Shown here in pieces: positions 34,618 through 42,143 of a stretch of DNA of 64,000 bases. Source of the DNA: Rhodococcoides trifolii. GTDB taxonomy: Bacteria; Actinomycetota; Actinomycetes; Mycobacteriales; Mycobacteriaceae. Within the stretch, counting starts at the first letter, position 1, and each line of letters begins with the position of its first letter. A program made the translations under genes and the position numbers. The stretch spans positions 1 through 64,000 of the forward strand of contig NZ_BMCU01000002.1 of assembly GCF_014635345.1 (NCBI RefSeq). The letters are read 5' to 3'. Under the pieces are notes generated by a model. It did no database searches, was not told where the DNA came from, and saw only the letters and a list, made by a program, of their open reading frames with translations.

Positions 34618-36039
34618 ATGACTGACATGATGAAACCCGTTGTGCGATCGCAGGATCGGGTGCTGCCGCACCCGCCGCGAAGGCTTCCGATGCTGGGGGA
34701 CGTGCTCGACCTGCACGTCACCGATTCGAGTCAGTGGGGGTGGAAGGGGGCGGTCGAGTACGGCCCGATCTACGAGCGCAAGATTCTCGGTGCCCGAGTG
34801 ACGTATGTGTCCGGCCCGGACCTCATCGCGGAGATCAACAACGAGGAGAAGTGGGCGAAGTTCCTCGGAGTCCCGGTGCGCGACCTCAGGTCTGTTGCCG
34901 GGGACGGGATGTTCACCGCGCACAACTCGGAGCCCAATTGGGCTACGGCGCATGCCATCTTGGCGCCCGCGTTCACGCAGGCCGCGATGCGCGACTACCA
35001 CGACCCGATGGTGCAGACCGCCGGCGAGCTCGTCGACTACTGGCGCAAGCAGGGTGAAGGAACGTGGCTCGACGTCCCCTCGGACATGAACAAGGTCGCG
35101 CTCGAGATCATCGGTCGGGTGGCCTTCGGGTACGAGTTCGCGCCGTTCACTGCATCCGAGCCGCACGAATTGGTACAAGCGATGTTGCGGATCATGCGGT
35201 ACATCAACCGCGCTGCGTACTCGCATCCGATGGTCGAGGCGACGGTGTTTCGCAAGCAGCGTGATCAGCATCGTCGCGACATCAGCAGGGTGCAGTCGCT
35301 CGTCGACGACATCGTTGCCCGTCGACGCGAACAGGGACCCCGCACCGGCCGCCGCGATCTGCTCGACCTGATGTTGGAGACGTCCGACCCCGAGACGGGC
35401 CGGTCGTTGAGCACCGAGAACATCCGGAACCAGATCCTGACGTTCCTCGCAGCCGGCCAGGAGACCTCCGCTGGAGTCATGGCGTTCGCGCTGCATTACC
35501 TGTCGCAACATCCAGAGATCGCGGACAAGGCGCGGGGCGAAGTGATGTCCGTGTGCGGCGACTCTGCTCCGACGTTCGAGCAGGTCGGGAAGTTGCGGTA
35601 CCTGCGGCGGGTCATGGACGAGACACTGCGACTGTGGCCGGTAGCGCCAGGTTACTTTCGTAAAGCACGCGAAGACACGGTGATTGGCGGTGAGCATCCG
35701 TTCGAGAAGGGAGAGTGGGTGTTCGTCGTCCTCCTTGCACTGCACCGTGATGCCGCGTGGGGGCCGGATGCGGAGTTGTTCGATCCGGATCGGTTCAGCC
35801 GCGACCGGGTACCCAAGAACCTGAACGAACTGTACAAGCCGTTCGGCACAGGAATGCGGGCGTGCGTCGGCCGGCAGTTCGCGTACCACGAGATTGCGGT
35901 GGTGCTGGCAACGGTTCTACAGAACTTCGAGCTGGAGGCAGATCCGGGGTACGAGTTGCGGGTGGAGGAGACGATTACGTTGAAGCCGGATGGGCTGACA
36001 TTGCGGGCGTCTTCTGCGCGGACCGTTGGGATGGGCTGA
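34618..36039 (+). CDS. stand-alone CYP102-like cytochrome P450
   Basis: A 473-aa haem-thiolate monooxygenase. The I-helix oxygen site is FLAAGQETSAGVMAFALHYL, the ExxR is DETLRLWP, and the haem Cys is in PFGTGMRACVGRQFAYHE. It matches the haem domain of P450 BM3 (CYP102) along the I-helix and at the end (ELRVEETITLKPDGLTLRA), so a fatty-acid-type substrate is likely. The reductase half of BM3 is missing and no redox partner gene is nearby. ATG 34618 follows GGGGG-ACCAG 10 bases after the membrane-protein stop, so it is the last gene of the cassette. Confidence 0.9.
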   Translation: MTDMMKPVVRSQDRVLPHPPRRLPMLGDVLDLHVTDSSQWGWKGAVEYGPIYERKILGARVTYVSGPDLIAEINNEEKWAKFLGVPVRDLRSVAGDGMFTAHNSEPNWATAHAILAPAFTQAAMRDYHDPMVQTAGELVDYWRKQGEGTWLDVPSDMNKVALEIIGRVAFGYEFAPFTASEPHELVQAMLRIMRYINRAAYSHPMVEATVFRKQRDQHRRDISRVQSLVDDIVARRREQGPRTGRRDLLDLMLETSDPETGRSLSTENIRNQILTFLAAGQETSAGVMAFALHYLSQHPEIADKARGEVMSVCGDSAPTFEQVGKLRYLRRVMDETLRLWPVAPGYFRKAREDTVIGGEHPFEKGEWVFVVLLALHRDAAWGPDAELFDPDRFSRDRVPKNLNELYKPFGTGMRACVGRQFAYHEIAVVLATVLQNFELEADPGYELRVEETITLKPDGLTLRASSARTVGMG

Positions 36040-36558
36040 AGGATGGTTGCCCTCCGGTGCTTGCAGCGTCGCTCACCTTAAATACCCTCTCTGCATTGGG
36101 CGTTGGATGACAATACCGCGCGCGGTGCGTCTGCGAGACGAGATCGCCGCGGTCTACTAGCCGCTCCTTTCCGAAATTTTCGGCACGAACTATTGGCCGC
36201 GCGTCGTGCACTTAGCGGATGGTCAACGACTACTTGGTCGGTAACGACGGTCTCACGTGTCGAGAAAAACTAGTCGGGGACGAAGCCTCTAAGTAGTTGC
36301 GATGCCGCAGGGGCTGCGGTCACCTGGTGGGCCATATTGGCGCGATCGACCGCGTTGCGTGTATTACTTCCATTACGGGCTGGATTGAGCGCAGGTTGTG
36401 TGTACAAGACGCGGTACCTATGCTCAGGGTCGTGTACTTATGGGCCGCACATCGATGTAGTCAAGTTTTCCGACGCCCTAAGCCCTCGATCGCGTCCGTT
36501 GGTGTATCGCTGTTCCGCGCTGGTTGCCCGATGGGTCGTCCCTATTCAAGTTGCCGCT
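36040..36558. other. gene-free stretch before the integrase
   Basis: About 520 bases without a credible gene on either strand; frames here give Cys/Arg-rich peptides with no family resemblance. I looked for a short excisionase-like gene and did not find one. GTGTCGAGAAA occurs here (near 36257) and again just after the integrase (near 37787), but it is too short to call. The stretch probably contains the integrase promoter. Confidence 0.5.
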
Positions 36559-37767
36559 ATGCCTAGACCGCGAATGGAACCAGGCGAATGGGGCCAGCTG
36601 GTCGTCAAGTCTCGCAACGGCGTTCCCTACGCCCGTGCATACATACGAGACCACGACGGAAAACGCAGACTGGTTGAGGCGCAGGGCAAGTCCGCGGATG
36701 ATGCGCGTCGGAAGCTTCAAGCCAGGTTGCGCGAGCGAGTAACGCCAGACCACTCCGGCCAGCTGACGAAGTCCTCGACCGTTAGAGACTTAGCCTCGTA
36801 TTGGCTGTCAGAGAAGAAGGCGTCTGTCACCGACCAAACGTTTACTGGCTATACCGACATCTGGACAAGGATCTGCGAGCCGGCTATTGGAGAGCTGTTG
36901 ATTCGCGAGGTCCGCACCGGAACACTCGATTCGTTTTTCAAGCGCCAGGCGAGGATCGCGCCGAGTCGAGCCCGCTCTGCCCGCGTCGTGTGTTCTGGAA
37001 TGTTCTCGCTGGCGGTTAGGCTGGACTTGATCGACAACAACCCTGCTGCCGAGACGCAGGCCAATTCGCGTCGACGCTCCGGCAACGACGTACGAGCGCT
37101 GACTCTGGGAGAATTCGCTGCTGTACGGAACGCAATCGCGCGATACTGCGGATCGTCGGCACGCTCCGACGGCAAAAAATTGCACGGTCCAAAACCGTCC
37201 ACGGATCTCGAGGATGTCCTGACGATCCTGATCTCAACAGGGGCACGCATCGGCGAGGTTTTAGCTCTGCGGTGGGCGGATGTTCGGCTCGACGATGAAC
37301 CTCCCAGCCTTGAGATAAACGGAACGCTAATCACACCTCGCTACAAGGGCGAGTCACTTCGGCGACAAGACTTTAGAAAGGGTGACGCCCCGCCGCTGAC
37401 TCTCACCTTGCCGGCGTTTGCCGTAGAAGTCCTCCGTCGGCGGATCCTGACCCCGCAAGGTCGTGGGTCGGCAGCAGATGCGGTCTTTGCGACGACGACT
37501 GGGAACTGGGTCTCGGCGTCGAACGTCCGTCGGGCATGGAGGCTGGCACTCGGCGACGAACTCGCCTGGGTCAAACCGCACTCGATGCGGAAGACGGTTG
37601 CCACCATGATCAAGGCTCAGTACGGCGTCGAGGGGGCGCAGGTTCAGCTCGGACACTCCAACTCGCGGGTGACCGAAGCGCACTACATCCAGCGGGTGAA
37701 CGTTGCGCCCGACATGACCTCGGCACTCATTACTTTCGCCCCCGATGAGGACGTTTGTCATGAGTAA
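36559..37767 (+). CDS. int: phage-type tyrosine integrase
   Basis: A 402-aa integrase: an AP2-like arm-binding domain (GQLVVKSRNGVPYARAYIRD, HDGKRRLVEAQGKSADDARR), a core-binding domain (DLASYWLSEKKASVTDQTFT), and a catalytic domain with Arg in ISTGARIGEVLALRWADV, HSMR, LGHSNSRVTEAHY with the nucleophile Tyr. All catalytic residues are present. ATG 36559 begins the arm domain. The gene ends 77 bases from the 3' end of tRNA-Lys, the expected attachment site. The codons are less GC-biased than the chromosomal genes to the right. Confidence 0.93.
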   Translation: MPRPRMEPGEWGQLVVKSRNGVPYARAYIRDHDGKRRLVEAQGKSADDARRKLQARLRERVTPDHSGQLTKSSTVRDLASYWLSEKKASVTDQTFTGYTDIWTRICEPAIGELLIREVRTGTLDSFFKRQARIAPSRARSARVVCSGMFSLAVRLDLIDNNPAAETQANSRRRSGNDVRALTLGEFAAVRNAIARYCGSSARSDGKKLHGPKPSTDLEDVLTILISTGARIGEVLALRWADVRLDDEPPSLEINGTLITPRYKGESLRRQDFRKGDAPPLTLTLPAFAVEVLRRRILTPQGRGSAADAVFATTTGNWVSASNVRRAWRLALGDELAWVKPHSMRKTVATMIKAQYGVEGAQVQLGHSNSRVTEAHYIQRVNVAPDMTSALITFAPDEDVCHE

Positions 37768-37796
37768 GTCATGACCTGGCCCTCGTGTGTCGAGAA

Positions 37797-37841
37797 ACAA
37801 AAAGCCCGCCACCTGCATACTTGCTGGTGGCGGGCTTTTTC
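37797..37841. terminator. bidirectional rho-independent terminator
   Basis: A stem AAAGCCCGCCACC / GGTGGCGGGCTTT with a 12-base loop is flanked by an A run on one side and a T run on the other. It can end the integrase transcript (plus) and the tRNA-Lys transcript (minus). Confidence 0.9.
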
Positions 37842-37844
37842 TTG

Positions 37845-37917
37845 TGCGCCCACAGGGACTCGAACCCCGGACCCAGTGATTAAGAGTCACTTGCTCTACC
37901 AACTGAGCTATAGGCGC
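37845..37917 (-). tRNA. tRNA-Lys (anticodon CUU)
   Basis: A 73-nt cloverleaf on the minus strand. The acceptor stem GCGCCTA pairs with TGGGCGC, followed by discriminator A. The D arm is AGCTCAGTTGGTAGAGC, the anticodon loop CTCTTAA gives CUU, and the T arm contains GGTTCGAGTCC-type bases. Its 3' end faces the integrase gene, so it is the probable attachment site of the integrated element; the tRNA is left intact. Confidence 0.95.
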
Positions 37918-37987
37918 ATGGTCGTGCTTGCTGCGGACAAGACATTAACAGCTGGGGCGGGCCGAACGGAAATCGGCGCCCCCACCC

Positions 37988-38209
37988 TCACTTGAGGATG
38001 GACCGCACCACCAGGACGGCGACGACAGCACCGGCTCCGATCAGGGAAAACTTGACTGCGGGGGTGTTCAGCGTCTCGAGGATGCTTGCCTTGGTGCTCT
38101 CGACGATGCGCTTCGGGTTGGCCCGCACGCTCAGTTCGTCGAGGGTCGAGGCGAGCTGGTCGCGAGCCGCCTCGATGTCGCGTTCGATGCTCTCGGTGTT
38201 ACGTGCCAC
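37988..38209 (-). CDS. DUF3618 membrane protein
   Basis: A 73-aa protein. The DUF3618 start (SIERDIEAARDQLASTLDEL, then SVRANPKRIVESTKA) is followed by one C-terminal helix (VKFSLIGAGAVVAVLVVRSI). The family is common in mycolic-acid actinobacteria, function unknown. GTG 38209 is used because GGGAGG sits 4 bases before it; an upstream TTG would bypass that site. It diverges from bcp. Confidence 0.85.
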   Translation of the reverse strand: MARNTESIERDIEAARDQLASTLDELSVRANPKRIVESTKASILETLNTPAVKFSLIGAGAVVAVLVVRSILK

Positions 38210-38288
38210 GTGCCCTCCCAAGGCCGAACTTCATGTAAGTACCGACGAAGCCTAGTTGACGTGCTCGCCCCGGCACGCACCCGTCGTT

Positions 38289-38304
38289 TAAGTTGGTTCG
38301 CGTG
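38289..38304 (+). promoter_or_regulatory. leaderless-type promoter of bcp
   Basis: TAAGTT (38289-38294) lies 7 bases before GTG 38302, and there is no Shine-Dalgarno sequence. This is the same geometry as at 31840 and 51681. Confidence 0.5.
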
Positions 38305-38775
38305 ACCGACAACATCAAGCTGGCCGTGGGCGATGCTGCGCCCGATTTCACCCTGCCCGACGCCGACGGCACCGACGTGTCGCTGAAGGATTTCCGCGGC
38401 CGCAAGGTGGTCGTGTACTTCTACCCGTCGGCCGGAACGCCTGGTTGCACCAAGCAGGCGTGCGATTTCCGGGACAGTCTCGCGCAGCTCAACGGAGCGG
38501 GCATCGACGTACTCGGTGTCTCACCCGACAAGCCTGCCAAGCTCGCGAAGTTCCGTGAAGCGGAGGGCCTGACCTTTCCGCTGCTCTCCGATCCCGACAA
38601 GGCCGTTCTCGGCGAGTGGGGCACGTTCGGGGAGAAGAAGATGTACGGCAAGACCGTTCAGGGAGTCATCCGGTCGACCTTCCTGATCGACGAGGACGGC
38701 AAGGTCGAGCTCGCACAGTACAACGTCAAGGCCACTGGCCACGTCGCAAAGCTCGTCCGGGACATGAAACTGTAG
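38302..38775 (+). CDS. bcp: thioredoxin-dependent peroxiredoxin Bcp
   Basis: A 157-aa atypical 2-Cys peroxiredoxin that reduces peroxides using thioredoxin. The active-site segment is [20 protein letters not shown], with the peroxidatic Cys in PGCT and a second Cys 5 residues later. [17 protein letters not shown] and [20 protein letters not shown] are typical of the Bcp/PrxQ group. GTG 38302 is chosen for the promoter geometry and the family-like N-terminus. An upstream TTG would add 3 residues. Confidence 0.92.
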   Translation: MTDNIKLAVGDAAPDFTLPDADGTDVSLKDFRGRKVVVYFYPSAGTPGCTKQACDFRDSLAQLNGAGIDVLGVSPDKPAKLAKFREAEGLTFPLLSDPDKAVLGEWGTFGEKKMYGKTVQGVIRSTFLIDEDGKVELAQYNVKATGHVAKLVRDMKL

Positions 38776-38902
38776 GGCCCGCTGTCCACCGTTCGGTTGA
38801 CACGCGGCCTCCTCCGGACGACCGGCGCGAGAACAGCCCTCCGGCGAACAGACTTGGTTCATCGACATCGACACCGAATGTCTTCGAGCCAAAGGACATC
38901 TC

Positions 38903-39463
38903 ATGCAGATCCTCGTTTCCTTCGCCCCCTGGATCGTCTACGCCATCCTGGAGAGCACTGTCAGTTGGACACTGTCGCTCGCCGGCGCTCTGGCGGTGAC
39001 GCTGGCTGTACTCGCGTACAAGTACCGCTCGGCTCAGCCCGTCGATTTCCTGAGCATCGGCGGCGTCGTGTTCTTCGTCGTCATGCTGGCGGCGTCACCG
39101 CTGCTCGGCCAGGGCACGGTCGAGGCGTACACGCAGACCCTCTCGCACGGATGGATCGCACTTCTGATGTGGGGCTCGATTGCCGCGCGGACGCCGTTCA
39201 CCGAGGTGTTCGCACGGGGTGAGGCGCCGGCCGAGATGATCGACACTCCCGAATTTCTTCGCTTCAACTGCATCATCTCGGCCATGTGGGCTGCGAGCTT
39301 CACTGTCGGAACCGCTGTGTTGGTTGTGCTGCAGTGGAACGGTGTCGACAGCGGAACGTTCGTCGTGATCGCGGCCAGCATCGCCGTACCGATCGTGGCG
39401 ATGAAGCGATACATCGATTCTGTGACCGCCGACGACGAGATGCAGGAGGCCGTGAGCGCATGA
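38903..39463 (+). CDS. membrane protein preceding a two-component system
   Basis: A 186-aa protein with about five membrane helices (WTLSLAGALAVTLAVLAYKY, FLSIGGVVFFVVMLAASPLL, MWAASFTVGTAVLVVLQW, GTFVVIAASIAVPIVAMKR). I recognise no defined family; the layout recalls intracellular-septation-type or DUF3159-like proteins. Its stop overlaps the histidine kinase start (ATGA), so it may be an input partner of the kinase. Confidence 0.75.
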   Translation: MQILVSFAPWIVYAILESTVSWTLSLAGALAVTLAVLAYKYRSAQPVDFLSIGGVVFFVVMLAASPLLGQGTVEAYTQTLSHGWIALLMWGSIAARTPFTEVFARGEAPAEMIDTPEFLRFNCIISAMWAASFTVGTAVLVVLQWNGVDSGTFVVIAASIAVPIVAMKRYIDSVTADDEMQEAVSA

Positions 39464-40659
39464 GCGAGGGCCGTGTCGAGGAGGTGCGGGGCGTGATGCC
39501 CGGTGCCTCCTCACTCGTCGTATCGGGCCCGGACTTTCGGTTCTGGGATCTGTTCCATGCGTGTGTTTTCGTCGTGGCGGTCGGCGTGGTGCTGGGAACA
39601 TCCGCCGAACAATCCCGCGTCGGCGCCGTCGGTCTGCTGCTCGTTCTCGGTGCGGCGTACGCGCTCTGGGGTCGACGGCTCATCCTCCGGCGCGACGAGC
39701 GAACCGCACCGGGATTGCTCTACCTGGCGGCGACCGGTGCCCTCATGGCTGCGGCTGCGGTGTACGCCGGAGCGGCAACCTGGTTTGTCGCATCGCTGTC
39801 CGTGCAGGCATACATGTTGGTGCGGTGGCCCTTTGCGGTCGCGAGCGTAGCGGCGGTCAACCTGGTCGGTCCGGCCGTCGAGTACCTCCGGTTCGGAAGC
39901 ATCGACGCGTCTGCGGTGTGGATCGCCGCAGCCATCACGGCCGGGTCCGCGGTGATGTCGGCCTGGATCGATCGTATCGCGCGGCAGAGCAACGAGCGCG
40001 CCGCTCTGATCGCCGAGCTCGACGCCAGCCGCGCCGAGGTGGCCCGCCTCTCGCACGACGCCGGAACCATCACGGAGAGAACGCGATTGGCAGCCGAGAT
40101 TCATGACACTCTCGCGCAGGGGTACACCAGCGTCCTCGCGCTGATCCAGGCGGCAAGGGCGACCGCCGACCGCGCCACGGCGGCCCGGCACCTCGACCTT
40201 GCCTCCGATACGTGCCGGGAGAATCTGAAGGAGGCGCGCGCGATGGTGGCCGAGTTGTCGCCAGCCCCCGTGGACGACGACGGACTCGGCGAGGCGTTGC
40301 GTCGCCTGGGGCAGCGCGCGAGCGCGGAAACGGGCGCCGTCTGCGACGTCGAGATCGTCGACCCCGTGCCGCCACTGAGCCGCCCGCTGGAAGTCGCATT
40401 GCTGCGCGTGACGCAGGAGGCGTTGACGAACGTGCGCAAGCACGCCTCCGCGTCGGTGATCAGCGTGCGTCTGGATGTGGACGCGGAGTTCGTCTCCCTG
40501 GTTGTCGCCGACGACGGGGTGGGCATCAGCGGCCCTGCGACGGCCGAGAATTTCGGGGTACGGGGCATGCGGTCGCGGGTGGAGCAGCTCGGCGGCACAC
40601 TCGTGATCCAGCCGGGCCGGACATCGGGAACCGTTCTGACGGTGGAGGTTCCACTGTGA
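39460..40659 (+). CDS. NarL-group sensor histidine kinase
   Basis: A 399-aa membrane kinase. About five N-terminal helices (residues 30-180) are followed by a coiled coil, the HisKA_3 dimerisation box RTRLAAEIHDTLAQGYTSVL with phospho-acceptor His near residue 215, and a HATPase domain (VTQEALTNVRKHASASVISV; VVADDGVGISGP; FGVRGMRSRVEQLGG). The signal sensed is unknown. It overlaps both the membrane protein upstream and the response regulator downstream by 4 bases. Confidence 0.92.
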   Translation: MSEGRVEEVRGVMPGASSLVVSGPDFRFWDLFHACVFVVAVGVVLGTSAEQSRVGAVGLLLVLGAAYALWGRRLILRRDERTAPGLLYLAATGALMAAAAVYAGAATWFVASLSVQAYMLVRWPFAVASVAAVNLVGPAVEYLRFGSIDASAVWIAAAITAGSAVMSAWIDRIARQSNERAALIAELDASRAEVARLSHDAGTITERTRLAAEIHDTLAQGYTSVLALIQAARATADRATAARHLDLASDTCRENLKEARAMVAELSPAPVDDDGLGEALRRLGQRASAETGAVCDVEIVDPVPPLSRPLEVALLRVTQEALTNVRKHASASVISVRLDVDAEFVSLVVADDGVGISGPATAENFGVRGMRSRVEQLGGTLVIQPGRTSGTVLTVEVPL

Positions 40660-41291
40660 CGGAGACACAAAAGATTCGCGTCGCGCTCGTCGACGATCAC
40701 CCCATCGTGCGCGCGGGTTTTCGCGCGCTGCTGGAGAACGAACCAGACCTCGACGTGGTGGGCGAGGCCGAATCGGGCGCCACTGCAGTCGAATTGGTCT
40801 CCTCGACCGCTCCGGACGTGGTCCTCATGGACCTGCGGATGCCGGGCGGGGACGGGGTGACGGCCACCAGAGAATTGAAGAAGCGGTTCCCCACCGTTGC
40901 GGTGATCGTGGTGACGACCTACGAAACGGATGCCGACATCCTGCGGGCAGTCGAAGCAGGCGCCACCGGATACCTGCTCAAGGACGCCCGGCCCGACGAA
41001 CTGACGGGCGCAATTCGCGGCGTGTTCAGAGGCGAGACCGTGCTGTCGCCGAATGTCGCCGCGCGGCTCGTTCGATCGATCCGAGGACCCAAGAACGCAT
41101 CCTTGTCACCGCGGGAGAAGGCCGTGCTCGCTCTCGTCGCGGACGGCAAGACCAACAGCGACATCGGCGCCGCACTGTTCATCACCGAGGCGACCGTCAA
41201 GACGCACCTGCTCCGCATCTTCGGCAAGCTCGACGTCTCCGACCGCACCGCAGCCGTCACCACCGCGCTGGACCGCGGAGAACTGCCGTGA
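40656..41291 (+). CDS. NarL/FixJ-type response regulator
   Basis: A 211-aa two-domain regulator. The receiver domain has the acidic pair in VALVDDHPIVRAGF, the phospho-Asp in DVVLMDLRMPGGDG and the Lys in YLLKDARPDEL. The C-terminal LuxR HTH is SLSPREKAVLALVADGKTNS and DIGAALFITEATVKTHLLRI. GTG 40656 overlaps the kinase stop (GTGA), so the pair is co-translated. Confidence 0.94.
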   Translation: MTETQKIRVALVDDHPIVRAGFRALLENEPDLDVVGEAESGATAVELVSSTAPDVVLMDLRMPGGDGVTATRELKKRFPTVAVIVVTTYETDADILRAVEAGATGYLLKDARPDELTGAIRGVFRGETVLSPNVAARLVRSIRGPKNASLSPREKAVLALVADGKTNSDIGAALFITEATVKTHLLRIFGKLDVSDRTAAVTTALDRGELP

Positions 41292-41363
41292 GACTACGTA
41301 TATCGGGCGGATCGACCACGTAGTTCCGAGGCCGTGCGCGCTGCACGCACCCAGCATCGGGGA

Positions 41364-42143
41364 ATGGAATACAGGTTGCTCGGCCAGATGGACGTGCGAG
41401 GCCGAAGCGGTCCGGTGCCCCTGGGCGGGCTCAAACAGCGCACCGTTCTCGCGTCGCTGCTGCTCGATCACGAACGCGCCGTGGACGCCGACCGCCTGAT
41501 CGACGACGTGTGGGGTCCGCGGCCACCTGCCAAGGCGATTGTCTCGTTGCGCGCCTACCTGACCAATTTGCGACGCGTCCTCCACGAACCTGGAGTGCCC
41601 CCGCGCATCGTGACCACGTCGATCGGCTACCGCCTCGATCTCGGCCAGGACTTCTTCGACGTGGAGCAATTTCGTGCGCTGGCCGAGCGCGGTCGTCGAT
41701 CACTCGACACCGGCAATGCGTCGGGCGCCGACAGGCTGTTCACCGCCGCGCTGCGGTTGTGGCGGGAGCGGCCGACCCAGGAGTTCGACCTCGCCCGCGG
41801 ACACCGGGACCGATGGGAGGACGACCGAGCGGGCGTGGTGGAGGGGTTCGTCGCTGCGGCTCTCGATCTCGGTCGACACACCGAGATCGTCGACGACATC
41901 GAGGCCCAGCTACGACGGACGCCGCTGCGCGAAACACTCTGGTGTCAACTGATGATCGCGCTACACCGCGGTAGTCGACGGGCGGAGGCGTTGGCCGTGT
42001 ACGGGCGTGCCGCGTCCGCGTTCTTCGACGCAGCCGATCTCGCACCGGGTGAACGTCTCGAGGAGACGTATCGCCGTGTCCGCGCGCACGACCAGACCCT
42101 CGAATGGTCACCGGTCCGAGTCGTCGAACAGTTGGTCGGGTAG
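41364..42143 (+). CDS. SARP-type regulator (OmpR-like HTH plus BTAD)
   Basis: A 259-aa regulator: a winged-helix domain (YRLLGQMDVRGRSGPVPLGG, RAVDADRLIDDVWGPRPPAK, SLRAYLTNLRRVL) and a bacterial transcriptional activation domain (QFRALAERGRRSLDTGNASG; ETLWCQLMIALHRGSRRAEA; ALAVYGRAA). Small SARPs activate secondary metabolism or cell-surface genes. It lacks the NB-ARC/TPR extensions of AfsR. It overlaps the convergent LuxR gene by 36 bases at the 3' end. Confidence 0.9.
   Translation: MEYRLLGQMDVRGRSGPVPLGGLKQRTVLASLLLDHERAVDADRLIDDVWGPRPPAKAIVSLRAYLTNLRRVLHEPGVPPRIVTTSIGYRLDLGQDFFDVEQFRALAERGRRSLDTGNASGADRLFTAALRLWRERPTQEFDLARGHRDRWEDDRAGVVEGFVAAALDLGRHTEIVDDIEAQLRRTPLRETLWCQLMIALHRGSRRAEALAVYGRAASAFFDAADLAPGERLEETYRRVRAHDQTLEWSPVRVVEQLVG

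Larger units (their letters stand above)
17173..37852. mobile_element. integrative conjugative element (right part), integrated at tRNA-Lys
   Basis: A minus-strand type IV secretion/conjugation module (17173-31120), a divergent regulatory and accessory cassette (31239-36039), and an integrase (36559-37767) end at the 3' side of tRNA-Lys(CUU). Integrase next to a tRNA 3' end is the standard ICE junction. The right limit is set at the tRNA acceptor end. The left limit is unknown: no second copy of the tRNA 3' sequence was seen, and the minimal extent given is the last conjugation gene. The tni transposon and recombinase-like genes to the left may lie inside the same element. A relaxase gene was not found. 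Confidence 0.7.

Noticed and set aside
36254..37800. GTGTCGAGAAA repeated on both sides of the integrase as att sites
   Set aside because: Only 11 bases, and they would bracket the integrase gene alone; the tRNA 3' end is the more usual site.
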